The translations under genes were made by a program, and so were the position numbers. DNA of 64,000 nucleotides from Bactrocera neohumeralis. Lineage: Eukaryota > Arthropoda > Insecta > Diptera > Tephritidae. Position 1 is the first letter of the stretch, and every line of letters starts with the position of its first letter. The stretch spans positions 32,918,089-32,982,088 of the forward strand of contig NC_065922.1 in assembly GCF_024586455.1 (NCBI RefSeq), in the 5' to 3' direction. The notes beneath the pieces are model-generated. The model ran no database searches. It saw nothing but the letters and a program-made list of their open reading frames with translations, and was not told where the DNA came from. Positions 34,533 through 45,640 of the stretch are shown here, in pieces.

Positions 34533-35114
34533 AACGAAAAAAATTATATGCTAATAATTCTGAAATTTATAAAATTTGTGATTTGTATGAAGGAAATAAA
34601 ACTTAAAATTTCGGCCGGCAAAATATTCTATTGGCATTAAAAAAGTAAACAAACACATGTGGCTTTGTTTATAAATGGAAGGGTTGATTGGAAACACTAT
34701 TTGTGTGGTAGCACAGCTAAAATAATGATCGATTTACACAGAGTGATGCTCCGAGTGACAAGACAACCATTTGTTACTAACGCCACTTGTACTCTCCATT
34801 CGTACATTTAATAAAGTATTTCAGATTAATAGGATTGGTTATTTGAACATTTTTACTCTAAATTTTGTCGGATATATTGCGTTTTGAAAGTATTTTATTT
34901 GTCAAAAGTAATTCCAAACATAATAATCAACTGTCAAACTTGTCAGCACTCATAATTAAAAAGTTTGGCAGCACTGTAAATTTTGTTCATATGTTTTAGA
35001 CAAAAACGTGTGTTTAACTGCAATTTCTTGCAATTCAGATATAATTAGTTATTGTAAAGTATTAATAAATTATTTTGTGTTCTTTTAAACTAGTGAAAAT
35101 ATATTAGCCACACA
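34533..35114. promoter_or_regulatory. Bidirectional intergenic promoter region
   Basis: 582 bp between the divergent start codons of the Mpv17-like gene (minus) and the helicase (plus). It contains AGTTTGGCAGCACT at 34962-34975, a second GTCAGCACT at 34942-34950, and TTGGAAACACTA at 34688-34699. I see no TATA box at a convincing place; housekeeping fly promoters often lack one. Confidence 0.6.
34962..34975 (+). promoter_or_regulatory. 14-bp promoter element of the helicase gene
   Basis: AGTTTGGCAGCACT, 140 bp before the helicase ATG, identical to the misato-proximal element and at the same distance. A partial copy (GTCAGCACT) lies about 20 bp upstream. Confidence 0.55.
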
Positions 35115-37133
35115 ATGGCAAGTGGAAAAAATGTTCTCCAGTTTCATGAAATGGAATTGGATGAACGTCTACTGAAGGTACGCAATGCGAAATATTTGAT
35201 ATATTAATAAAAAGATAATGTTTATCCTTTTTGTAGGCTATTTCGAAGATGGGTTGGCTCCAGCCAACGCTTATTCAAGAGGCAGCGATACCTTTATTGT
35301 TGGAAGGTAAGGACGTCGTAGTGCGTGCCCGTACTGGTTCTGGAAAAACCGCCGCATTTGCATTACCGCTTTTACAAAAGCTTCTAAATTCAAAATTAAA
35401 TGCATCAGAACAATGTACCAGCGCACTGGTACTGTCCCCCAGTAAAGAATTATGTCAGCAAACACGCACTGCAATGGAACAAATGGCCGATAAATGTGGG
35501 AAAGTGGTTCGCATTGTAGATCTTTCTTCTAGTGATGTTGTCGCTCAACGACATGTGCTCTCAGAGCGTCCAGATGTGATCATATCAACACCTTCTAAAG
35601 TACTGGCGCATGTGCAAGCGGGCGCTTTGGATTTGAAAAAAATTGAAATGTTGGTAGTGGATGAGGCAGATTTGGTATTTTCTTTCGGCTTTGAGAAGGA
35701 TTTTAAAAAGCTTGTAGAACATCTGCCTCCAATTTATCAAGTAAGTAAAGAAACCGCTGTATATAAAAATGCTTGCTTAAAGAATAATATATTTTAGGCA
35801 GTGCTTGTATCCGCTACTTTATCAGACGATGTGATGAATATGAAAAATATTGTGCTACACAATCCAGTTGTATTGAAATTGGAAGAACCTGATCTAGTGC
35901 CAGAAAGTCAACTTACACATCAGCGCATATCAGCGGAAGAAAACGACAAACCTGCAATATTGTATGCTTTGCTGAAACTGCGTTTGATACGTGGCAAAAA
36001 TGTAATTTTTGTAAACTCTGTGGACCGTTGCTATAAGTAAGTTTTTTTAAGAAATTTATTTTTTTTTACTTATGCATGATGAAGTTTTAGTTTTACGAAT
36101 GAATGCGCAACTTCTAACGAGAATTTGGCGTATATATGACTTACTGTCTAATCTTCTCTCTGATATCAGTTTCATGCTTATGTATTATTTGCTTTTTTTG
36201 TTTCAATCTAATATAATCTAATTATTTCTGCTGTAGGCTCAAACTATTTTTGGAGCAGTTTAAAATAAAATCATGCGTGCTCAATTCGGAACTGCCAACA
36301 AAAATTCGTATACATACCATTAATCAGTTTAACCAGGGTATTTACGACCTAATAATTGCGTCTGATGAGCGTATGTTGGAAAATCCTGGCCGCAATAAAA
36401 GCGATCGCGAATCGGGCGCCTCTCGTGGTATAGACTTTCAGTGCGTATCGAATGTAATAAATTTTGATTTTCCCATCGATGTCAACTCTTACATACATCG
36501 TGCAGGACGTACGGCGCGTGGCACAAACAAAGGCAGTGTCTTATCACTCGTTAGCTTGAAGGATAAAGAGGCGAGTGACGCTGTTGAGGAGCGTTTGCGT
36601 AGCGGCTACATGAGCGAGGATCAAGTTATCAAGTAAGATTAGTTGATATAAATATTTCATGTATGCCAAAATCTGTTTTATTTTTTTTAACATCTGGTTT
36701 TTCTTTCCTTTGTAGAAATTACCAATTCAAATTGGAAGAGGTCGAGCCTTTCCGTTATCGCGCACAAGATGCATGGCGTGCAGTCACACGCATTGCCGTG
36801 CACGAGGCACGTTTGCGCGAAATCAGAATAGAAATTTTCAATAATGAAAAACTGAAAGGTTTTTTCAATGAAAACACGCGAGATCTGCAAGTACTCCGCC
36901 ATGATAAGCCACTGAAAACAGTGAAAGTGCAACCACATCTTTCACATGTGCCAGAGTATATCGTGCCCAAGGCACTTAAGCGTGTGGCAACAACAGCAAT
37001 AACACGCGCTCCCAAGCAGTCACGCGGTTATCACTCCACGGCGAAAGCGGCTTACGAGAGCCAAAAGGATAATCCATTATTATGCAGCGAAATCGATTAT
37101 GGCCGCAAGCGCGGTGGCGGTAGAAGAAAATGA
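35115..37133 (+). CDS. Hlc: DEAD-box ATP-dependent RNA helicase, DDX56/Dbp9 type
   Basis: Five exons join in frame: 35115-35177, 35237-35740, 35798-36036, 36237-36632 and 36716-37133, giving 539 aa. Helicase motifs in order: Q motif GWLQPTLIQ (27-35), motif I ARTGSGKT (52-59), motif II DEAD (163-166), SAT (194-196), motif IV NVIFVNSVDRCYK ending at 269, SRGIDF (331-336) and HRAGRTAR (356-363). An insert before motif V (MLENPGRNKSDRES) and the basic tail GRKRGGGRRK are typical of the DDX56/Dbp9 subfamily, which acts in 60S ribosomal subunit assembly in the nucleolus. The Drosophila member is Hlc (CG1666, from memory). Two donors (after 36036 and 36632) read AA-GTAAG, so each splice splits a Lys codon. 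The start is chosen because it opens with KNVLQFHEMELDERLLKAISKMGW, the conserved N-terminus. Intact. Confidence 0.95.
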
Positions 37134-37827
37134 TATTTTATTTTTTTTTTATTAAGTTTTAGCTGTAATATAAAATAAATTAAAGGAAAAACTATTTTTG
37201 CATGATCTTTTCACTTATATACTTGTATATAGTATGTATGTTTTATTCAGAAAATGTTTATACAGATGTTTATCTTAAATATGTAGCAAGTAAATATGAA
37301 TTTATGTAAGCATTTGTTATCACTTAACGAAAACACTTCTAAATACTTTGTACGTTAATTCTACGTATGTTGCTTTTTTATGAAATTTCATACCGCGAAA
37401 ATAGACGGTTATTCAAGAAACAAAATTCGCCTTGTTTTTGCGTAAAACTTCACAAATAAAGTAGACTGACTTCATGTAATAATGCTTTAGTAGCTCCAAT
37501 TAAGTAACTACACAGGGTACAAGAAACTTAAATCGAGTTGTGGACGAGCTAAAAAGATTGTAATGAAAATTCCATCGCTTTTGTGAAACAAAAACTAATT
37601 TTTGAGATAATTTAAAGTACACGAGCTGTTTCCAAAGCGTCTAAATATTATTTACACCGAAATGCGTATTACCTTTGTTTTCAGGTTTAGAGGTTGTCGA
37701 GCATGACTTAAATGTGGGTAGTAATAAATAATTAAATTCACTTTTTCAATGCAATTACTTTCAAAAGACGTATTACGCACTTAAAGCTTTGTTGCTTTGT
37801 ACTTTGGCCGCCCATACAATCACTTCC
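37134..37827. other. Convergent 3' region of helicase and SIM protein
   Basis: Only 694 bp separate the two stop codons. The plus-strand AATAAA is at 37174. The nearest minus-strand AATAAA I see is at 37242-37247, so the second gene would have a 3' UTR of about 580 bp and the two transcripts would end almost tail to tail. No further gene. Confidence 0.5.
37174..37179 (+). terminator. Poly(A) signal of the helicase
   Basis: AATAAA 41 bp after the helicase stop codon, preceded by a T run. The transcript should end just before about 37200. Confidence 0.65.
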
Positions 37828-39304
37828 TCAAACGAGTTTTCGGCGCCGAGGCGGCAGCCTCGATGTGCCAACTAACGACACACTCGCACCGGCTTGCAAC
37901 ATGCCACCCGCAGGCAATTGCAAGTGTTGTACCATTAACTGCGGCTGTTTTTGTAAGAGACTCTCTGCCGCCAAACGTTGCTGGTGTTGTTGTTCCTGGT
38001 TGTCGTCGTCATCATCTGAGATCAATGAAATGCTTAAATCGCTGGATAATTTTAAAGATATGGGCGGCGGATTTGGCGAGACCATTGGTGGCGTATCCAC
38101 CAGTTGTCCCTTACGTCGTACTGGTGCTGGTTTCTGCTGTCCATTTGCAAACTCCGATATACCACAGGAGGCCAGGCCTTCACGCAGTTTTGTTAATGAT
38201 AACTCATAAGTACGATTAGCAATAACCGTATGTACGGTGGTTTCATCGGGTAGCATAGGAAACAACTCGTTGTCATTAGACTTGAGACAAGTGCCGCCTG
38301 CTGTTGATGAGCGTGGCACAATCGATACGGTAACTTCTTCATCAACTTGTGCACTGTACGGTGTTAAAAGAGTGGGATAGGACGTATTAGATTTAGTAGG
38401 TGAAGGCGGATGTACAATTTGCAAATTGTTTGTGGATGTGGGAGATATAGTTGTTGTTGGCGGCACGGTTTCAGTTGCAATCGTTAATGGGGGCGAAAAC
38501 ACGTTATTGGTAGAAGATTCTGCGAGTGGTTCTACTAAAGATATATCCATATCACTTTCATCACTTAGAATTATGCTCTCATTATTGACAATAACAGGTT
38601 GTTTATGACGTTTCGGTTGTTGTGATTTACGTTTACGCTTAACACGTCTTGGCATTGGCGCTACAGAAGCAACCGGTGGTGGCGCAGGCGGGTTTTGTAA
38701 ATTCTGTACAGGAATAAGCGTTATGTTCGGCACTTTTGATACTTCAATAGCGTGCTTGGGAAAAGCGTAGATTTGCGTAAATAGTTGCTTGGGTGCTGAA
38801 TGTACGTTCGAAATTGGAACGAGTGGTGGTGGACCATCGGAAATTGTCATTGATGCACATTTTGATATAACAATTGGCTTTTCTTCAGTTGCCTTAACAT
38901 CCTTATTATTATTTTCGATTGTTTTTTCATCTTCATCTGATAATAAGTCAATTGTTACGTCTGCACGTAAATCACATAAAACATTTTTGCGGCGCTCAGT
39001 CTTTTTTCGTTGCAATAGGTGATGCTGCTTAAAGCCCGCCGCCGCCAACAATGCCTTGGCCCAACGGAGACGTTTTTGTCGCAGACGTTTGTTGTCGAAT
39101 AGTGATGGTGAGATATAAAAAGGACCGGAATGTTTTTGAATTGCATTTTGCTGTTTATTGTTGCTATTAGGCGTAACTGCTTCTGTTTTATTTTGCTTTG
39201 ATGGTGTTACTGTAAACGAAAAATTTATATGATATACTCATCATTTTAGACTGTCGCAGTCGAGCTTAATTTTGAAAGGTAAACAAACCATTTGTGGCAT
39301 CCAT
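37828..39304 (-). CDS. Unrecognised SIM-rich, probably nuclear protein
   Basis: Two exons, 39304-39289 and 39209-37828 (79-bp intron, splitting a Val codon), give 465 aa starting MDATNVTPSKQN. I do not recognise the family. What can be seen: a conserved-looking N-terminal block GPFYISPSLFDNKRLRQKRL and RWAKALLAAAGFK (about 33-66); three acidic hydrophobic strings shaped like SUMO-interaction motifs, VTIDLLSDEDE (about 90-100), SIILSDESDMD (about 217-227) and ISLISDDDDD (about 399-408); a basic cluster RRVKRKRK...PKRHK (about 193-207) that could be a nuclear localisation signal; Pro/Thr-rich disordered linkers; a Gln-rich stretch; and a basic C-terminus PPRRRKLV. A nuclear SUMO-linked chromatin or transcription factor is an inference. 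The short first exon is predicted from frame and splice sites and is the least sure part. Confidence 0.8.
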
Positions 39305-40980
39305 TTTGACTTTTTAACTTAATTTAGAATAAATAATTAGTATTGTAGGGAATGTTGCTATAATAACTCGCAATAGTTATTATTACTCGAAGGTACAGTC
39401 CTTTTGCAACTTGCATAATTTTGCATTTCAACCTAAATCACAAATTTCTCTTTGTCGACAATACATTTTCACGTAAGCTATTATACTTTTGTTTGACAAC
39501 TAATTAAGTGCTTTATTTATTAATAATATACTATTTAATATTTAGTAATTGTATTGAAAACATAAAATATTGTAAACAATTGCAGTATTTGTGTTTATTT
39601 TGTTCTTTTTTTCTTAGCTAAATGAAACGCATTAGGGTTGCTTCTTGCTTATGTTTGTTGAAATGACAACAACCACTTGATTTCATGGTGCAACACTGTG
39701 TTTATTAGTGTTACCAGACCTTATCAATAATATATATTAAAACATTTTCTTAAAGATATAAAGCCAATATATACAAATTTTTTTGAATTTATGTTTTTAC
39801 TGAAATATTAAAAGAGATAGTAGAATTTTTAATATTTTTTAATTGTCTTAGATTAATGCAATATATCTCAAGAGTATTGTATCAATTTTAAGTCGAATGG
39901 AGCAAAATTGACAAAGTTATAGCTATTTTTGTACCAATATAATGAACCTTTTTCATCAGTATGCAAAATTTTAAAATATTTTCCCCACTCACTTTTTCCA
40001 AGTCAGTACCTCTCAAACTTCAAGACCACTGCACTATTTTTTTTTAATCCTTCAAAGTGTTCCCAAAAACTGAAAAAAAATTAATTTCAAAAACTTCCCC
40101 AGCGTTACCCGGACAAAGCGATTACATTATATATGTAATTTTGTCTCAGAAGTTCCAAATCCGAGTTATGAGGGGCAAAATAGTTCAAGTATTTTCCGAA
40201 ACTTTACAGATTAATTGGTGTCATTGCCGTATATTTTAATATTTTTCCAGAAAAAATTTCGATTTTTGTAACTAACAAAACGGATTAATCAAGGAAAATC
40301 AAAATATTTCTGATTAGCATTTTAAATATAGTTGGCAACGCGTAAATTGCAGATTCGTTAATTCATGTTTTTAGGATTTAAACATTTATTTATTGCGCCT
40401 TGCTCCATGCGCCACTAACAACTAAATTCAACAGCAAAGGTTCTATTTTGATTGGAGATAAAATTAACAAGCCAGCTAATCAAAAAACGAATTTGGTGCC
40501 AACTCTTTTATTTGTTTTTCAAATCTGAGTTGCCTACAGTAAAACAGCAATTGTATTAGCGGCTTAAAATTTCGATCGATCTAGTTTCTAGATGGTGTAG
40601 ATATACATACATATGCATGTTGAAACTCTGCTCTCTCTTCCGTATCCGGTTTAATGTAAAGAAAATGATGAAATCAACGAATAATTTTATTAAAAATTTT
40701 ACTTGTACGGAAAATGTATACTAATTTTATTAAAAAGTCAAGTCGGAAATTTATACTATAAATGAAAAAAAAGTAAACATATTTTTATTTAAATACTATA
40801 AAAAATAAATACTTCACATACGTTTCTTTGTTATTTACAATAAAAGTTAGTGAGTGGTAGCTAACAATTCTTTTATTACTTGCCATGGTGTGAACAGACA
40901 TTAGTATGCACGCGCCGTTATTCTTCCTTTTCGTGTTTTGTTCGTTAATTTGACAGGCAGCAAGGAACTTTCGCGCAATG
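39305..40980. other. Upstream region of the SIM-protein gene; non-coding
   Basis: Includes GGTGCAACACTG at 39688-39699 and, inverted, TCTGGTAACACTA at 39706-39718, loosely similar to the element in front of misato and the helicase. From 39750 to 40900 the DNA is AT-rich with no supported gene and no recognised transposon. Confidence 0.4.
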
Positions 40981-41130
40981 TGCAAATTTCAAGCAGTAGT
41001 TTAATTCTTCAAGTAATTATCGAAAATAAAGTGTAAATGTGTTTATTTGATCGAAAAGTAATGTAAAATAATGTCAAATAGTGATTTGTAGTGTCGTAAA
41101 ATGGAAATTTAGTGAAGTGTGTTTAAATTA

Positions 41131-41232
41131 ATGAATAGCGACTGCGCTGTACACGCAGTAGCTTGTGGAGATTCTGGCGTTGATCCAAGTTTGTTAATTA
41201 TAAAAATGCATGAAAATAAAGTGTGCAAGTGA
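41131..41232 (+). promoter_or_regulatory. Upstream ORF in the leader of the Cys-rich exon
   Basis: A 33-codon frame (MNSDCAVHAVACGDSGVDPS...) starts 213 bp before the ATG at 41344 and ends before it. A shorter ATG-GAA-ATT-TAG uORF lies at 41101. If this stretch is 5' UTR, as its position suggests, these could lower translation of the main frame. Confidence 0.4.
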
Positions 41233-41343
41233 AAATTAGTGTATTTATTATAAATATCCTGGGTGTTATAATTACCTTTTTAATATAATTAGTGGCTATA
41301 ATCAAATTAAGCCAGTTGTGTGTTTTTTAAAAGTGCGATAATA

Positions 41344-41443
41344 ATGGGAGCTGTTTCTGGTTATTGTTGTTGTAAATGTTTGTGGTGCTGCCGTGGTATC
41401 CGGTTAGGTATTGACTATTTCCGCTCTGTCCAATTATGTCAAG
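41344..41443 (+). CDS. First coding exon of a lipid-anchored protein (partial)
   Basis: MGAVSGYCCCKCLWCCRGIR then LGIDYFRSVQLCQ, 33 codons plus one base, followed by a strong donor (CAAG|GTAAGT). Gly2 and Ser5 fit an N-myristoylation start (MGxxxS) and seven Cys (residues 8-16 and 32) would suit palmitoylation, so the product is probably membrane-attached. I do not recognise the gene. No following exon could be found in the 22 kb downstream, which is full of transposon relics, so the first intron is long and probably extends beyond the window. The coding call rests on the donor site, the clean codon pattern and the leader-like upstream sequence; it could still be a chance frame. Confidence 0.6.
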
Positions 41444-42920
41444 GTAAGTTTATATTTAACTATTTTTATATCTAAGTCTGCCAATATATTTTTTTATAAA
41501 TTTAGTGAAATAAATATACATATGTACATATTTTAGTGATTAAGCAAGCAACAGCATTGTTAATCATTCTAAAAAAAATCATAAAACGACTAAAGTCGAC
41601 TTTTCATAAATTTGTAATCGACTGCTTAGTCAAGTTTCCGACTATCCTTAGTTAGTGTGCCATCACCACAACCAAATAAAATACTATTTAAATTTAAATT
41701 TATTTCCTAAATTTCATTAGACATTGTCAATACTCGTGTATTTCCAGCTTAAACGAAATTATATAGAGAAAACCTTCATCCTCTATTCACAGGGAAACTT
41801 CTTAATGGCGCTATATGATTATTGATGAAAAGTAGTTGTTCGGGTTTCAGGTTAATTAGCCACAATTTGTGCGATATATGTATGCTCATCTTACTTTCAA
41901 AATTTACAGAAAATAGCGGTATTTCTTAATCTTTAATTTGAAAATCCAGTTGTCACTGTTTTAACTTCTAATTGCGTACTACTTATGTGTCCGTTCATAG
42001 ATAATATTGCACACTAATCTCTGTCATATAATTGGTAAATTTTTCATTCTTCCATATTGCTAAGGAGCAATTATTCAGTCAATAGTTTGGCTACGGTTTT
42101 TAACGAAAATGAAATTTGTAATTACGAATACCATATACATACATATGTATTTCTCAATATATTTGGCATGAAAATTTAAGCGATAACTATAATTTGTATG
42201 TACGCAATCTAGAGAACTAACTATCGATGATACTTATCGACAAAAAGCAATCTATCCTTTATAAAGTTTTTTTCGGAGCAATTTAGTTCTGTCGCCAGAA
42301 CTGTTTGTTGCCGTTTGATTATATTCACTTAAAAATTTTTTAGAAAACGATTCGATGAGGTCTTTGTCAATTTTCATGCAGATTTTGCATTTCACATAGC
42401 CACAAAATTTTTTATTTAATTTAGACTCAATGCTCTTGCTAACAAGCTACAAAGTTTAGTAGATCAAACCTGGTGGTATTGACTGTATTCTGGATTAAAG
42501 GAACCTAATGACGCATGTTAAGTATACTGAATATATTGTACATTGTGCACATTGTAATATCACCCCTGGGGATATCCTTCCCTGACTGGGAAGAGCATAC
42601 TCAAGTTCCCATCTGGAGCCATACTTTTATCCATCATCTTTTTAATAGTTGTTCACGCAACTTTTTTTCTATCGTAATGATTGTATTATTACTCTTTATT
42701 ATTATTTTTTGGAGAGAAAATATTTTCGATTATTTTGGACTGTTCGTCTGGATGGATAGAGGTTCTTTCTTTCGAAAAGGAGTTTCATACTAAGTATCTA
42801 CCTATAAAAAAAAATGTTCACTATATACTTGTACGTCGTTGTAGACATTACTCATAGATAGATTGAAATTTGAGGAATGCACTACGTTCCGTGGTATATT
42901 GTGTCTTTTCCTATTATTAA
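41444..42920. other. Probable intron sequence, no recognised gene
   Basis: AT-rich, repeat-poor at first. The plus frame 42515-42793 (92 codons) is hydrophobic but has no family signature, and I see no splice site pair that would link it to the exon at 41344. Confidence 0.4.
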
Positions 42921-42923
42921 AGG

Positions 42924-43600
42924 GTGATCCATTTCGAGGTTTTCTACTACTTTAAAGAAAAACACAGAAACTTCTAATTTAATGGGGAATGTTTATTATC
43001 AATTGAAAGAACATTCTTTGGCATTTATTTTCTGAAGATTATCTCTATCAAATGTTGGCCGCGGCTACGTCTCAGATGGTTCATTCGTTGAGTCCAATTT
43101 TCGATGACTCGTTCTAACATTTCGACTGGTAACTGGCGAGTAACACGTGTGATATTTTGCTCAAAAACATGTATCGAAGAGGAATTGTCCGCATAGACTT
43201 AAGACTTTACATATCGCCACAGGAAAAAGTCTAACGGTGTAATATTACACGATCTTGGTGGCCAATCGACTGACCCAAAACGTGAAATTATTTGCTCACT
43301 GAAGTATTGTCTCAATAAATCCATTGATTGATTTTTAGTTGTGGAAATACGTCAGTCCGAGTTCCTGCGAACGGCGCCGAATACGGCTGCTAAATTTTCT
43401 TCACTGCATGCTGGACGTGGTTTGTTCGGTCGAATATTGCCGAATAATTAATGCTGCTCAAGATGGGTGATGGTGTTGCGAACAGTAAGCTCTGTAGGGC
43501 GATTATGTTGACTATAAGTTGAGCGAAACGCGCGAAACACATTTTTTTGTAAAAAAATTGAACGAATTGCCAACTTTGATCTGCCAAAAGAAGGCTATTT
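42924..43600 (-). pseudogene. IS630/Tc1-type DDE transposase, C-terminal part
   Basis: The left edge AGGGTGATCCATTTCGAGGTT (42921) looks like a terminal inverted repeat. On the minus strand: FGSVDWPPRSCNITPLDFFLWRYVKS, i.e. the third-catalytic-residue block, a stop, then VYADNSSSIHVFEQNITRVTRQL, PVEMLERVIENWTQRMNHLRRSRG and a C-terminal HLIEIIF. The front half is missing. The same lineage occurs at 49, 57.6 and 58.2 kb. Confidence 0.75.
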
Positions 43601-43699
43601 AAAAAAGTGCCTCTACTTGGATCGCGCGTTACATCACTTCGTTTAACGCAGTAAAATTAAAAAGGTTTAGTAAAGCTCCTGAGACTCACAAACTGTTTT

Positions 43700-43900
43700 A
43701 AATTTAGTGAACAGTCTCTTCAGGACAACCTTGCTGTCGAAGCCCCGGCAATTGTTGGCAGTGGCACTTCCTAATGGCCCCGTTGCGGGTTCTATCGGAC
43801 TTTCGCCAAGAGATTGGCTAGCTCATTTCCGTTAACACCTCTAAGTCCACGGATCCATGCTAGTTTGATATAGTTTTCAATGTCTACCCGCATTTATATA
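43700..43900 (-). pseudogene. RNase H tail of a Jockey/R1-type element
   Basis: Minus-strand text IKLAWIRGLRGVNGNELANLLAKVR, ending in a stop near 43795, matches the last RNase H motif (WVPGHxGxxGNExADxLA). Only a short piece is left. Confidence 0.5.
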
Positions 43901-45640
43901 TGTATGTATGTACATATATGCTGTTATTGATGAAGCGCAACAACACCTATACCAAATAATTTTAGGAACTACTGCCTGGTTGACAGGCTTTAGTCGTATA
44001 AAAACCCGAGTTTAATCCCTTTATCCAAATCCGACAGTCTTTGGAGCGGAAGACTCTCCGTAATATATTTACTGTGTAGTGATTCCAGCCTTCCACATCT
44101 TTCTATTTTTTTGCTTTTATGGCTAATTAAAGTAGTTCCTAAAAATACTAACAGACTTTGAAATTTAAAAGCGATTTTCATTCACAATTCGCAAGTAGAT
44201 AATTTTCTCCATTTTATATTCAAAAGACCTTGAAGGTCACTACGCGCAGCAATGCGCAGCGTTCGTGCACTTCTTTTCTTGGCGAGCCACAATGTAAATA
44301 TACTTTACATAAGCTGACTGGTTTAGCCGTGAGAAACGCCATTTTTCATGGGTAATCTGAGGTTCGTTGCACTCGACTGTGACCCCAAGAGGACAAGCAA
44401 AAGCCGAATATATGCGATATTATTTACTTATAATATATTATCTATATATTCTTTGGATATATCGCCCAACACCATAATAATAACGGTTGATTTGCAATGA
44501 ATAAAAAATAACAATATTCCAACAACAAAACAGCATTCGTATTTGTGTACACAAGCACAAGTGTATATATAAAAAACAACAACATAAATGGCCATTTACC
44601 ACACAGCGTCCTTCGCTCATATTCGTTAGCCGGCTACCAGCCATTCTACATGCGTTTAATTTATTCCAATCCCGTTGTAGTAGCTCAAATTGTGGCGAAT
44701 ACATAATGTAATAATTCCATGAAAACGGAGAAGAAGCAGAAAGTAAGCGGTGCCGGGCAGAAATACATACATACATAGACACTAAGAAATAGAAGAAGAC
44801 GAAAAGAGGGCGCTTTCCGAGCGCAACCGAAGAAAAATGGCTAACGCATCCCCCATAAAGCAAAAACAACACAAGTAACCGTTACAACATTAACAACAAC
44901 AGCGCTGATTATAGCAATAACAAAAACTAGGTAAAAAAACAACAATGAACATATTACAATAAATATAAGGGGAATTTGTAAAATACGCCATTTGGCGCCA
45001 CCCCCAAAATTTGAGTAATTCACAACGCCACAGCGCCGCAACGCTTATGGGGTTACAGCGGAGGTAGCGCGGTTAGCTATGCACGCTAGTTGGCAGCCAC
45101 CTCGTGTTTGTATGGTCGTGTAACGTTTTATTACTTTTCAAGAAATACCGCCGGCCAGTGATTGAGCAGCGTTGTGAGTGTGTGCTAAGTGCGCAGGATC
45201 CACTTGAGCGCCGCCGGAAGTGGGTTTGAGGTCCATAAGACATGGCAAGCTTTTACTCAATTCTAACGCTTTGCAGATTGAGTGCAACTGAGTGGGTTTT
45301 GATGGTTTTCAGAGTATTTTAGCAGAGAAATTAAGTTTTAGTTATCAAGGCGCTGTTGAGTGCAGCGGTTTATCATCTGGCTTAAACGTGGGCTTATTTT
45401 TCAAGGAAGAACGTAAAATGATTCGTAACAAATATTTGGCGGTGGTTTTGTTTTCAACGCACTTGAGTGCGACGGTCGATTTTTGTATTATTATATGAGC
45501 TATTTACTTGTGATATCTTGACTTTGAAAATGGAATTTTATTACTTAAAATTTAATTAACCTTCCAGTCCATCTGAACTTTTTGAAAACCTCTCAATTTC
45601 TCAAAGTTCGTTTCTGTTTTCGTAGTTTAATGTAATGACA
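43900..45640. other. Repeat-poor non-coding stretch
   Basis: No supported exon. Between 44400 and 45300 the DNA is CAACAA-rich with CATACATACATACATA near 44766 and more even composition. The 144-codon minus frame (44872-44438) is Cys/Tyr/Leu-rich and is the complement of CA-rich DNA. Confidence 0.4.

Noticed and set aside
37797..38219. 140-codon plus-strand frame antisense to the SIM-protein gene
   Set aside because: Lies wholly opposite a well-supported exon. The Gly/Val/Pro text is a shadow of the Pro/Thr/Gln-rich coding strand.
42515..42793. 92-codon frame with a strongly hydrophobic segment, possible exon of the gene starting at 41344
   Set aside because: No acceptor/donor pair in the right phase that I could support, and the hydrophobic stretch is a by-product of T-rich sequence.
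44438..44872. 144-codon minus-strand frame with Cys/Tyr-rich text
   Set aside because: It is the complement of CA- and CAACAA-rich DNA. Overlapping frames are open for the same compositional reason.
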